Shown here in pieces: positions 40,633-48,649 of a stretch of 64,000 bases of DNA; within the stretch, counting starts at the first letter, position 1; every line of letters begins with the position of its first letter. Origin of the DNA: Streptomyces avermitilis MA-4680 = NBRC 14893. Its GTDB lineage: Bacteria; Actinomycetota; Actinomycetes; Streptomycetales; Streptomycetaceae. Both the position numbers and the translations under genes were made by a program. The stretch lies in contig NC_003155.5 of the NCBI RefSeq assembly GCF_000009765.2, positions 2,542,001 through 2,606,000 on the forward strand. Direction: 5' to 3'. The notes under the pieces are model-generated. The model worked only from the letters and a program-made list of their open reading frames with translations. It made no database searches and had not been told where the DNA came from.

Positions 40633-41333
40633 GGTCGGTCCGGCGGGTCACGCCGGACAGGGCCATACGCCTGGACCTCGCGGGCGGCCCAGCGGATGCC
40701 GCCGAGCAGATGGGCGCGGAAGTCCGGGTCCCCGTACGCCTCGGAGGCATGGCCGAGCGCGGTGTAGAAGACCCGGCCCGCGCCCGCGCCCTGGTCGCGG
40801 CACCACGCCAGCGGGTGGTCGTCGCCCATCCCGCCTCCGTCGTACGAGGATTCGTCGGCGGAGGCGAGGACGCGCACCGAACCGCGAGGAGTGGTCCGGA
40901 AGTCGTACCACTCGTCCGTGAACTCCCACACCGTGGGCAGGTGGTGGGTCGAAGGGTGATCGCGGTCCTCGACGACCGCCTTGCCCGGCTGGTACGCGGG
41001 ATGGCGCGCGAACCGCGCCCCCAGCAGTTCGCCGTAGTACGGCCACGCGTCCTCCGTACAGGCCGCGGCGTGCACGCCGACGAAGCCACCGCCCTTGCGT
41101 GTGTACGCCGCAAGGCGCGTACGTCCCTCGGGTGTCAGGACCTCGCCGCTGGTGGAGAGGAAGACGACGGCGCCGTACGCGTCGAGGGGTGCCTCGAAGG
41201 CGGCGGGGTCCTCGGTGGCGTCGACGTCGAAGCCGTGCGCGGCCCCGAGGGAGCGTACGGCGGCGACGGCGTCCGGGAGGGAATCGTGCCGGTATCCGGT
41301 GGTGCGGGTGTACACGAGAACGCGGAAGGGCAT
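40629..41333 (-). CDS. ThuA-domain protein
   Basis: A 234-residue protein covering one ThuA-like (glutamine-amidotransferase-like fold) domain: VLVYTRTTGYRHDSL at the start, VVFLSTSGEVLTPE, GGGFVGVHAAACTEDAWPYY, the HPAYQPG strand, and GRVFYTALGHASEAYGDPDF at the end. ThuA-type proteins are linked to sugar (trehalose, glycoside) metabolism and often occur in polysaccharide loci; the reaction is not established. No signal peptide. Its stop overlaps by four bases the stop of the convergent LTA synthase-like gene. Confidence 0.88.
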   Translation of the reverse strand: MPFRVLVYTRTTGYRHDSLPDAVAAVRSLGAAHGFDVDATEDPAAFEAPLDAYGAVVFLSTSGEVLTPEGRTRLAAYTRKGGGFVGVHAAACTEDAWPYYGELLGARFARHPAYQPGKAVVEDRDHPSTHHLPTVWEFTDEWYDFRTTPRGSVRVLASADESSYDGGGMGDDHPLAWCRDQGAGAGRVFYTALGHASEAYGDPDFRAHLLGGIRWAAREVQAYGPVRRDPPDRP

Positions 41334-41440
41334 GGGCGGAGCCTATTTCCGCAGCGGGGTGCGGCCCACCGACGCGAGGGGACCGAAAATTTCGGACCGC
41401 CTGGCGAGGAGGACTTGTCCGGCTCGGGCCGTCCGGCGGC

Positions 41441-42100
41441 TCAGCCCGACGTGCCGACGTCGTTGTTGGGCGCCCCGTCGCCCACCGGGGGCAGGTCGCC
41501 TCGTTCGACGGGCGCGGTGGCGGTGCCGTCCGGGGTGGGCAGGACGGCCGCCAGTTCGGTGTCGTCCGGGCGGTGCGCCGCGCCGGCGGCCCGGCGCAGA
41601 ACGGCGCGGCCGACTGCGTTCGCGTCGGCGCTCACCCGCACCACGTGCCCTTTCTCCGGCACCGCGTACTCCTGCCGGCCCCCGGCCGTGCGGTACCACG
41701 TGTCGCCGTCCCGCGCGCAGGTGATCCGCTCCCCCGACGCCTCGCCGAGCGGCTGCTTCGGACAGTTCGCCGCCGTCATGGTGCCCCGGTCCACGGAGAG
41801 CTGGATCTGGGCGCCCGTCTTCCGGGACACGTAGACGCTGGAGAAGCCGTCGCCGCCGTACACACCCACCGACTGCTGGGCGAGGGTGAATCCGGGGGCT
41901 TCGGTGACGTAGACGAGTTCCGGTGCGACCCCCAACGCCGCGGCGCGGGCGTCGAGTCGGGCACGGCTCACCTCGGCACGGTCCGCGCCGCTGCCTCCGG
42001 CTCCCGCCTTCTCGGTGCCGCACGCGGAGAGCAGGACCGGCAGAAGCAGCAGGGCGGGCAGGACGGCCAAAGCTTTCGGAACGCGCGCGGCACGGGTCAT
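41441..42100 (-). CDS. secreted lipoprotein, unknown function
   Basis: A 219-residue lipoprotein with signal peptide (RVPKALAVLPALLLLPVLLSAC) and lipobox LLSAC, so the mature N-terminal Cys is near residue 27. The mature part is not recognised; it has two further Cys (TAANCP, ERITCARDG) that could pair and a Pro-rich end. ATG 42100 follows GGATGGGG; the open frame continues upstream through a repeat region that is not coding. It has no clear operon partner. Confidence 0.75.
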   Translation of the reverse strand: MTRAARVPKALAVLPALLLLPVLLSACGTEKAGAGGSGADRAEVSRARLDARAAALGVAPELVYVTEAPGFTLAQQSVGVYGGDGFSSVYVSRKTGAQIQLSVDRGTMTAANCPKQPLGEASGERITCARDGDTWYRTAGGRQEYAVPEKGHVVRVSADANAVGRAVLRRAAGAAHRPDDTELAAVLPTPDGTATAPVERGDLPPVGDGAPNNDVGTSG

Positions 42101-42131
42101 GACCCCATCCTGCCGCACAGGTGTTCCACAG

Positions 42132-42207
42132 ACCGGGCTGCGTGTCCGGGCTGCACGCCCGGCCGCATGTCCCGGCCACACACCCGGCCGCATGTCCCGG
42201 CTGCGTG
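42132..42207. repeat. 25-bp tandem repeats upstream of the lipoprotein gene
   Basis: CCCGGCCGCATGTCCCGG begins two 25-bp copies at 42158 and 42183; a more diverged copy precedes them from 42132. They lie between the divergent lipoprotein and VOC genes and may affect their promoters. Confidence 0.8.
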
Positions 42208-42255
42208 TCCGATTCCTTCAAGACCGGCGATCACCGGTCCGCCTAGGTTGAACCC

Positions 42256-42654
42256 ATGACTCCACGATTCGATGTGATCAGCCTGGCGGTCTCCGACATG
42301 GCCGCCGCTCTCGCCTTCTACCGCCGCCTCGGTCTCGTCTTCCCCGACGGCGCCGAGAGCGAGCCGCACGTCGAGGCCGGGCTGCCCGGCGGGCTGCGGC
42401 TGGCGCTCGACACCGAGGAGACCATCCGCTCCTTCCACCCCGAGTGGCAGCCGCCGGCCGCCGGCGGCCGCCTCTCGCTCGCCTTCCGCTGTGACAGCCC
42501 GGCCGAGGTGGACACGGTGTACGGGGACCTGGTGGGCGCCGGGTACCACGGCGAGCTCAAGCCGTGGGACGCCGTCTGGGGCATGCGGTACGCGGTGGTG
42601 CACGACCCGGACGGCAACGGCGTCGACCTGTTCGCGAACCTACCGGCGCAGTAG
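42256..42654 (+). CDS. VOC (glyoxalase/dioxygenase-fold) family protein
   Basis: A 132-residue single VOC domain with paired beta-alpha-beta-beta-beta modules: [23 protein letters not shown] at the N-terminus and [19 protein letters not shown] at the end. The family includes glyoxalase I, dioxygenases and antibiotic-binding resistance proteins, so function is open. The 3' end overlaps a convergent AraC-type gene by 15 bp. Confidence 0.85.
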   Translation: MTPRFDVISLAVSDMAAALAFYRRLGLVFPDGAESEPHVEAGLPGGLRLALDTEETIRSFHPEWQPPAAGGRLSLAFRCDSPAEVDTVYGDLVGAGYHGELKPWDAVWGMRYAVVHDPDGNGVDLFANLPAQ

Positions 42655-43353
42655 CTCGCCGAGCGGTACGCCCGCCAACTCCCGCACGTCCCGGGCGAGA
42701 TGGGCCTGGTCCGCGAACCCGGCGCGGGCCGCCGTCTCCGCGAAGGGCACTTGGGCCCACGCGAGCGCGAGGGCCCGTTGCAGCCGCAGTACACGGGCGA
42801 GCGTCTTGGGTCCGTAGCCGAAGGCGGCCAGCGAGCGGCGGTGCAACTGACGGGCGCCGACGCCGAGTTCGTCCGCGGCCCTGGCCACCGGCCGGCCCGC
42901 GGCCAGGGACGCCACCACCTTCCGCAGCAGCGGGTCGGGGCGGTCCGCCTGCGCGGCCCGGTGCAGCGCGATCTCTTCCAGCGCGGTCGCGGGATCGGCG
43001 GCGGCGTCGACGCGTCCCGTCAGGCGCCGCACCTCGGCGGCGGGCCACACCTCCGCCAAGTCGACGCGCCGGTCCCGGAGTTCGTACGCCGGAACGCCTA
43101 GGAAGACCGGCGCCGTCCCCGGGAAGAAGCGGACGCCCGCCCATTCCCCGGCAGGGCCCTGCGGCCGGTACGCGTGCGTGTCCGGGCCGGCGACCAGGAG
43201 CCGCCCCTCGGTCCACAGCAGGTCCATGCAGCCGTCGGGCAGCACGGGCCGCCCCGCGGCAGCGGACGGCCTGTTGGTCCACACCACCGCGCCCGCCAGC
43301 CGGGACGGCCGCTCCGCGTACCCGGGTGGCGCCGAAGCGCGCTCTGCAACCAC
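42640..43353 (-). CDS. AraC-family transcriptional regulator
   Basis: A 237-residue regulator. The N-terminal 120 residues ([20 protein letters not shown]) are of the short AraC sensor type seen in many actinobacteria and the C-terminal 90 residues form the AraC DNA-binding domain ([35 protein letters not shown]). The second helix-turn-helix is [20 protein letters not shown]. The effector is unknown. It is convergent with the VOC gene; convergent arrangement gives no direct regulatory link. Confidence 0.85.
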   Translation of the reverse strand: MVAERASAPPGYAERPSRLAGAVVWTNRPSAAAGRPVLPDGCMDLLWTEGRLLVAGPDTHAYRPQGPAGEWAGVRFFPGTAPVFLGVPAYELRDRRVDLAEVWPAAEVRRLTGRVDAAADPATALEEIALHRAAQADRPDPLLRKVVASLAAGRPVARAADELGVGARQLHRRSLAAFGYGPKTLARVLRLQRALALAWAQVPFAETAARAGFADQAHLARDVRELAGVPLGELLRR

Positions 43354-43461
43354 GAAGAAAAGGCTACGCCGCAGGGGTGTCGGACGGCGCCCTGTGCCTG
43401 ACCGGTCCTCGTAGCGGAGTCACCGGGCCCGTCGGCAGGAGGCGAGCGCGCGTGCCGGGTG

Positions 43462-44424
43462 TCACGTCACGGTGCCGCGAGGAACCGTCGGGGCACCCCC
43501 GGTCCGGTGCTCCTGCGGACTGACTCCGTACACCCGTTTGAAGGCGGTGGACAGGGCGAACGCGCTGCCGTAGCCGACCTGGTGGGCGATCGCGCCGATG
43601 GTGTCCGCGGAGTCGCGCAGCCGGTCGGCGGCGAGGGCGAGCCGCCAGCCGGTCAGATAGGCCATCGGGGGCTCACCGACGAGCTCGGTGAAGCGGCGGG
43701 CGAGCGCGGCGCGCGAGACCCCGGCCTTGGCGGCGAGCGAGGCCACCGTCCAGGGGTGGGCGGGGTCGTCCTGCACCAGCCGCAGCACCCGGCCCACGAC
43801 CGGGTCGGCCAGCGCCCGGTACCAGGCGGGTGCCTCGGCCTCCGGGCGGGAGAACCAGGCCCGCAGTGCCGCGATCACCAGCAGGTCGAGCAGCCGGTCG
43901 AGAACGACCTCCTGGCCCGGCTCGTCGCGCACGATCTCCTCGGCGAGGATCGGCGTCAGCGGGCACTTCCACTCCCGCGAGGTGAGCGACAGCAGCGGCG
44001 GCAGGGCGTCCAGCAGCCGGCCGGTGATCTCGCCCTGCATCAGATAGGTGCCGATCAGCAGCACCGTGGAGCCGTCGGGCCGGTCGCCCCAGCTGCGCAC
44101 CCCGAGGTCCCGGTGGCCCTTCAGGGAGCGCCCGTCGGGGTAGGCGCACTCGCCGCCGGGCAGGATCACCGCCTGGGGCTCGGTCGCCGGGGAGTCGGCG
44201 CAGGTGTACGGGTCGGGGCCGCGCGCGATGGCCAGGTCGCCCGCCCTGAGCAGCGTCCGCTCCTGCCCGTCCGGCATGACCCAGGCCTCGCCCCGGACCA
44301 CGAGCATGATCGTCAGCGGGGCCCGGTCCTCGACGCGTATGCACCAGGGCGGGTCGAAGCACGCCCGGATCATGAAGGCGCCCCGTGCGCGGGGGCCCTC
44401 CAGCAGGCCTGCGAGTGCGTCCAT
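43462..44424 (-). CDS. AraC-family regulator with N-terminal cupin domain
   Basis: A 320-residue regulator with an N-terminal cupin_6-type sensor domain (WVMPDGQERTLLRAGDLAIA; YTCADSP) and a C-terminal AraC DNA-binding domain (TVASLAAKAGVSRAALARRF; DTIGAIAHQVGYGSAFALST, AFKRVYGVSP). Divergent from the NmrA-like oxidoreductase gene at 44505 with only 80 bp between and a perfect palindrome there. AraC/oxidoreductase pairs of this form are common; it probably regulates the neighbour. Confidence 0.88.
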   Translation of the reverse strand: MDALAGLLEGPRARGAFMIRACFDPPWCIRVEDRAPLTIMLVVRGEAWVMPDGQERTLLRAGDLAIARGPDPYTCADSPATEPQAVILPGGECAYPDGRSLKGHRDLGVRSWGDRPDGSTVLLIGTYLMQGEITGRLLDALPPLLSLTSREWKCPLTPILAEEIVRDEPGQEVVLDRLLDLLVIAALRAWFSRPEAEAPAWYRALADPVVGRVLRLVQDDPAHPWTVASLAAKAGVSRAALARRFTELVGEPPMAYLTGWRLALAADRLRDSADTIGAIAHQVGYGSAFALSTAFKRVYGVSPQEHRTGGAPTVPRGTVT

Positions 44425-44478
44425 GGCGTCAGCGTAGACGCGTACGTATGGGAATGAGCCGTTCAGCGATGGTTCCGT

Positions 44479-44492
44479 CTGCCGTACGGCAG
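44479..44492. promoter_or_regulatory. 14-bp perfect palindrome between AraC and NmrA-like genes
   Basis: CTGCCGTACGGCAG lies 55 bp from the AraC start and 13 bp from the NmrA-like start. It is a candidate operator for autoregulation and neighbour control. Confidence 0.45.
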
Positions 44493-44504
44493 TTGACTGG
44501 CCGT

Positions 44505-45338
44505 ATGACGCAGAACACGCGGAACACGACGGTGTTGGTGACGGGGGCCTCGGGCCGGACGGGCAGCCGGGTGGCCGAGGCCGCGCGGGCGGCGGGGCTG
44601 ACGGTTCGGGCGGCGTCCCGGGCGACGGGGTTCGACTGGGCCGACCGGGCGAGCTGGGCGGCCGCGCTGGCGGGCGCCGACGCGGCGTACCTCATGTACC
44701 CCACGGATGTCGGCTCCCCGGCGGCGGCCGGGGCGGTCGGCACGCTGGCCCGGGAGGCGGTGGAGGCCGGCGTACGGCGTCTGGTGCTGCTCTCCTCGCG
44801 CGGGGAGGAGCGGGCGCGGCCGACCGAGGAGGCCCTGAAGGAGTCGGGTGCGGACTGGACGGTCGTACGGGCCGCGTGGTTCGCGCAGAACTTCAGCGAG
44901 GGCCCGCTGGTGGAGGGGCTGCGCCACGGGGAACTGGTGTTCCCGGCCGGTGAGGTGCGCGAGCCCTTCATCGACGTGCGGGACATCGCGGACGTGGTGG
45001 TGACCGCGCTGACGGCCGGGGAACGGTACGTGGGACGGACGCTCGACCTCACCGGGCCCCGGCTGCTGACGTTCCGGGAGGCGGTCGCGGAGATCTCGGC
45101 GGCCACGGGCGGCACGTTCGCGTACACGCCGGTGCCGGCGCGTCAGTACGGGGAGAACCTGAAGGCGTTCGGGGTGCCGCCCGAGGAGGTGGACTTCCTG
45201 GTGGACCTCTTCGAGAGCCTGCTGGACGGCCGCAACGCGCATCTGTCGCAGGAGGTGCGGCAGATCCTGGGCCGGGCACCGCACGACTTCTCCGAGTTCG
45301 CGCGGGAGAACGCGGCGGCGGGGGTGTGGAAGGCCTAG
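44505..45338 (+). CDS. NmrA-like NAD(P)-binding oxidoreductase
   Basis: A 277-residue atypical short-chain dehydrogenase. The Rossmann motif TVLVTGASGRTGSRV is at residues 8-22; LMYPTDVG, RRLVLLSSRGEE, WTVVRAAWFAQNF and the C-terminal FREAVAEISAATG fit the NmrA/SDR_a family of putative quinone or NAD(P)H-sensing reductases. ATG 44505 places the Rossmann strand at the N-terminus as usual; no clear Shine-Dalgarno precedes it. Divergent from an AraC regulator. Confidence 0.87.
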   Translation: MTQNTRNTTVLVTGASGRTGSRVAEAARAAGLTVRAASRATGFDWADRASWAAALAGADAAYLMYPTDVGSPAAAGAVGTLAREAVEAGVRRLVLLSSRGEERARPTEEALKESGADWTVVRAAWFAQNFSEGPLVEGLRHGELVFPAGEVREPFIDVRDIADVVVTALTAGERYVGRTLDLTGPRLLTFREAVAEISAATGGTFAYTPVPARQYGENLKAFGVPPEEVDFLVDLFESLLDGRNAHLSQEVRQILGRAPHDFSEFARENAAAGVWKA

Positions 45339-45369
45339 GCCCCGCCGCGAGCGTGGCACGTACGGCCCG

Positions 45370-45417
45370 CGACGGCCGGGCCTGCCGCTCCCTCGACGGC
45401 CGGGCCTACTGCTCCCC
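45370..45417. repeat. 24-bp tandem duplication at the end of the YihY-like gene
   Basis: CGACGGCCGGGCCTGCCGCT starts the first copy at 45370 and a diverged second copy starts at 45394; the stop of the minus-strand gene (45406) is in the second. Confidence 0.85.
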
Positions 45418-46569
45418 CGCCGGCGGGTCGCCGTTCTTGTGCTGCGGGTGGTGGTGCGGGCTCTTCACATGGGTGCGGAACCGGGATGTCACGTCCTCCG
45501 GAGGCAGGAAGCGCGACCAGCGCTCCGGGAACTCGGAGGGCATGTCCGGGTCGTCGGGATCGATGTCGGCGGCCCGGTACGCGGCCACGCGGGCCACGAA
45601 CACCGCGGCCTGCTCCTCGAGCAGCCGCTCGTTCGCGGCGCGCGCCGCGGCCGTGGCGGCGGCCGGCCAGACCCGGTCGATGGCTGCGTTGACCGCCGCG
45701 CCGACCAGCACCGCGAACGCGGACACACCGATCCACAGCAGCACGGCGACGGGCGCGGCGAGCGAGCCGTAGATCGTGGGCCCCTCGACCGTGCTGGTCA
45801 GGTAGATGCGCAGCAGGAAGCTGCCGAGCACCCACATCGCGAGGGCGACCAGGGCGCCCGGGACGTCCTCCACCCAGGGCGAGCGCACCGGCACGGAGAC
45901 GTGGTAGAGCGTCGTCAGGAAGACGATGGACAGGACGATGACGACCGGCCAGTACAGGACCTGTACGACGGTCGTCGACCACGGCACGACGTTCACCACC
46001 GCGTCCGGGCCCGCCACCATCAGCGGCAGCGCGACCGAGCCGATCAGCAGCGCCACGATGAAGAGCAGGAACGACATCATCCGGGTCTTCACGATGCCGC
46101 GCGTGCCGTCGAGGCCGTACATCACGGTGATGGTGTCGATGAAGACGTTCACCGCGCGCGAGCCCGACCACAGGGCGAACAGGAAGCCCAGGGAGATGAC
46201 GTCGGGGCGGCCGCCCTTCATCACGTCGTGGAGGAGCGGCTGGGCGATCTCGGTGACGCCCTTGTCGGACAGGACCGTGCGGGACGCCTCCAGGATGTTG
46301 TTCTCCAGGCTGGCGATGGTGTCGGCGCCGGTCCAGTCGTCGACGTAGCCGAGCAGCCCGATCATGCTCAGCAGCAGCGGCGGCACGGACAGCAGCGTGA
46401 AGAAGGCGGCCTCGGCCGCCAGACCGAGGATCCGGTACTCCATGCACGAGTTGACGGTGTCCTTGAGCAGCAGCCAGGCGGTCCTGCGCTTGGAGACGTT
46501 CCGGTAGAGGGCACGCGCCCGGTGGAAACGGCCGGAGGGCCTCTGCGGGGGTTCACTTGCTGGCTGCAC
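45406..46569 (-). CDS. YihY/virulence factor BrkB-family membrane protein
   Basis: A 387-residue inner-membrane protein with about six helices. Family blocks are AAEAAFFTLLSVPPLLLSMI near residue 55, LWSGSRAVNVFIDTITVMYG and a C-terminal GPTIYGSLAAPVAVLLWIGVSAFAVLVGAAVNA. Once called ribonuclease BN by error, the family has no confirmed activity; transport is often proposed. The cytoplasmic C-terminal tail is acidic then His-rich (SPHHHPQHK). The start at GTG 46569 is the longest option and has a weak ribosome site. Confidence 0.87.
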   Translation of the reverse strand: MQPASEPPQRPSGRFHRARALYRNVSKRRTAWLLLKDTVNSCMEYRILGLAAEAAFFTLLSVPPLLLSMIGLLGYVDDWTGADTIASLENNILEASRTVLSDKGVTEIAQPLLHDVMKGGRPDVISLGFLFALWSGSRAVNVFIDTITVMYGLDGTRGIVKTRMMSFLLFIVALLIGSVALPLMVAGPDAVVNVVPWSTTVVQVLYWPVVIVLSIVFLTTLYHVSVPVRSPWVEDVPGALVALAMWVLGSFLLRIYLTSTVEGPTIYGSLAAPVAVLLWIGVSAFAVLVGAAVNAAIDRVWPAAATAAARAANERLLEEQAAVFVARVAAYRAADIDPDDPDMPSEFPERWSRFLPPEDVTSRFRTHVKSPHHHPQHKNGDPPAGEQ

Positions 46570-46693
46570 GCCCTAAAGGTATCCGCCGCGCGAGGCTGCG
46601 CTCATCCCGTGGTGCGGGGGCCGGGCCGCGAGCCCTGGCCTACCGGCGGAAGCCCTGGTGACCGACGTAGTACCGAGGGGTAGGTTGCGAGAC

Positions 46694-48343
46694 ATGGCTG
46701 CCAGCACCCACACCGTGACCAACCAGGCTCCGCCCCTGGTGGGCTATGACGTCTTCGCCGCCGACCGGGCCCTCGTGGAGGCCGTCGAGCGGCATCTCGA
46801 TCCCGCGCTCCTCGACGAGGCGCGCACCGAGCTGTCGGGGCTCGGGCTCAGCGCCGGCTCCGCGCAGGTACAGGAGTGGGGGGCCCTGGCGAACGAGAAC
46901 CCGCCCAAGCTGCGGACGCACGACCGCTGGGGCAACCGGATCGACGAGGTCGAGTTCCATCCGTCCTGGCACCGGCTGCTCGGCAAGGGCGTGTCCGCCG
47001 GACTGACGGCGGCCTGGTCCCGGCCCGGCGGGCACGTCCGGCGCGCGGCCGGTTTCGTGATCTGGACGCAGGCCGAGGCGGGCAACGGCTGTCCGCTGTC
47101 GATGACCCACGCGGCGGTGCCCGCCCTGCGCACCGACCCGGCGCTCGCGGCCGAGTGGGAGCCCCGGCTGACCTCCATGGTCTACGACCAGGGGATGCGG
47201 CCCGCCGCCCAGAAGGCCGGTGCCCTGTTCGGGATGGGCATGACGGAGAAGCAGGGCGGCAGCGACGTACGCGCCAACACGACGGCGGCGCGGCCGCTCG
47301 CCGAGGACGGGACGTACGAGCTGACGGGCCACAAGTGGTTCTGCTCGGCGCCGATGTCGGACGGGTTCCTGGTGCTCGCGCAGGCCGCCTCCGCCACGGA
47401 CGGAGGGGGTCTGACCTGCTTCCTCGTGCCGCGCGTGCTGGAGGACGGCACGCGCAACGTGTTCCGCGTCCAGCGGCTCAAGGACAAGCTCGGCAACCGG
47501 TCCAACGCGTCGAGCGAGGTCGAGTTCGACGGGACCTGGGCACGCCGGGTCGGCGACGAGGGCCGGGGCGTGCGCACGATCATCGAGATGGTGGCGGCGA
47601 CCCGGCTGGACTGTGTCCTCGGGTCGGCGTCGCTGATGCGGCAGGCGGTGGCGCAGGCGATCCACCACTGCACCTACCGGGAGGCGTTCGGCGGCAAGCT
47701 GGTCGACAAGCCGCTGATGCGCAACGTACTGGCGGATCTGGCCCTGGAGTCGGAGGCCGCGACGACGCTCGCGCTGCGCCTGGCCGCCGCCTACGACGAC
47801 GGCGGCGAGCAGGAGCGGGCGTTCCTGCGGCTCGCGGTGCCGGTCGCCAAGTACTGGGTGACCAAGCGGTGCACGCCGGTGGCGGCGGAGGCGCTGGAGT
47901 GCCTGGGCGGCAACGGGTACGTGGAGGAGTTCGGTCTGGCCCGGCTGCTGCGTGAGTCGCCGCTGAACTCCATCTGGGAGGGCGCGGGCAACGTCCAGGC
48001 ACTGGACGTGCTGCGGGCGCTCCAGCGCGAACCGCAGGCGCTCAACGCGTACCTCCAGGAGGTCGGCCGGGCGCGCGGTGCCGATCACCGGCTGGACGGC
48101 GCCATCAAGGGCCTGCTCACGGAGCTCGCCGACCTGGAGGGTATCGAGGGCCGGGCCCGCCGGGTGGTGGAGCGGCTCGCCCTCGTGCTCCAGGGGGCGC
48201 TGCTGGTGCGGTACGCCCCGCCGGAGGTCGCCGACGCGTTCTGCGCCTCCCGGCTGGGCGGCGACTGGGGTACGGCCTTCGGCACCCTGCCGCACAGTCT
48301 GGATCTGGCCACGGTGGTGGAGCGGGCCCGGCCGGTGGCGTGA
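46694..48343 (+). CDS. aidB: AidB-like acyl-CoA dehydrogenase
   Basis: A 549-residue flavoprotein of the acyl-CoA dehydrogenase superfamily, AidB branch (E. coli AidB, 541 residues), linked to protection of DNA from alkylation. THTVTNQAPPL at the N-terminus, ENPPKLRTHDRWGNRIDEVE, FHPSWHRLL, the FAD-binding MTEKQGGSDVRANTT and the C-terminal ECLGGNGYVEEFGLARLLRE, SPLNSIWEGAGN match AidB. Start ATG 46694 aligns with AidB; an in-frame start at 46658 would add 12 residues. No alkylation genes adjoin it, so the role in this organism is inferred from the family. A strong stem-loop follows. Confidence 0.88.
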   Translation: MAASTHTVTNQAPPLVGYDVFAADRALVEAVERHLDPALLDEARTELSGLGLSAGSAQVQEWGALANENPPKLRTHDRWGNRIDEVEFHPSWHRLLGKGVSAGLTAAWSRPGGHVRRAAGFVIWTQAEAGNGCPLSMTHAAVPALRTDPALAAEWEPRLTSMVYDQGMRPAAQKAGALFGMGMTEKQGGSDVRANTTAARPLAEDGTYELTGHKWFCSAPMSDGFLVLAQAASATDGGGLTCFLVPRVLEDGTRNVFRVQRLKDKLGNRSNASSEVEFDGTWARRVGDEGRGVRTIIEMVAATRLDCVLGSASLMRQAVAQAIHHCTYREAFGGKLVDKPLMRNVLADLALESEAATTLALRLAAAYDDGGEQERAFLRLAVPVAKYWVTKRCTPVAAEALECLGGNGYVEEFGLARLLRESPLNSIWEGAGNVQALDVLRALQREPQALNAYLQEVGRARGADHRLDGAIKGLLTELADLEGIEGRARRVVERLALVLQGALLVRYAPPEVADAFCASRLGGDWGTAFGTLPHSLDLATVVERARPVA

Positions 48344-48374
48344 CGCCGCGGGGGCGTTCCCCCGGGCATACGTC

Positions 48375-48412
48375 GCGGGGGTGGTGCTGCGCCGACACGG
48401 CACCACCCCCGC
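48375..48412 (+). terminator. strong stem-loop terminator after aidB
   Basis: GCGGGGGTGGTG (48375-48386) and CACCACCCCCGC (48401-48412) form a perfect 12-bp stem with a 14-nt loop, 32 nt past the aidB stop codon. Confidence 0.8.
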
Positions 48413-48494
48413 TGCTTCGGCCCCGGTCAGGGACCGCGGACGCCGCCTGGGCGACGTCGCACAAGTTTCAAACACCGCAGGGCCGCTCGCCAGG

Positions 48495-48512
48495 GTTGCA
48501 GGAGGTTGCAAC
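48495..48512. promoter_or_regulatory. 18-bp inverted repeat upstream of the GAF regulator
   Basis: GTTGCAGGAGGTTGCAAC has perfect 6-bp arms (GTTGCA/TGCAAC) around a 6-bp centre, 138-155 bp before the GTG at 48650; it also reads as a direct repeat of GTTGCA. It may be an operator. The rest of 48413-48649 has no gene. Confidence 0.45.
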
Positions 48513-48649
48513 TATCTGTTGGCTGTCCGCTCACTGTGGCCGGAGTGTATCCCTCCGTCACCTTCGGGCGGCAGTATGGGAGGAGCAGTCGACACCCGGC
48601 CGGGCCCGCCGCCAAGGCGTGCGACGGACGGGCCCTCCTGGAGGTTCGT

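Noticed and set aside
46694..48343. Ordinary fatty-acid acyl-CoA dehydrogenase
   Set aside because: The N-terminal THTVTNQ and NPPKLRTHD blocks and the longer length fit AidB rather than the 380-residue catabolic enzymes.
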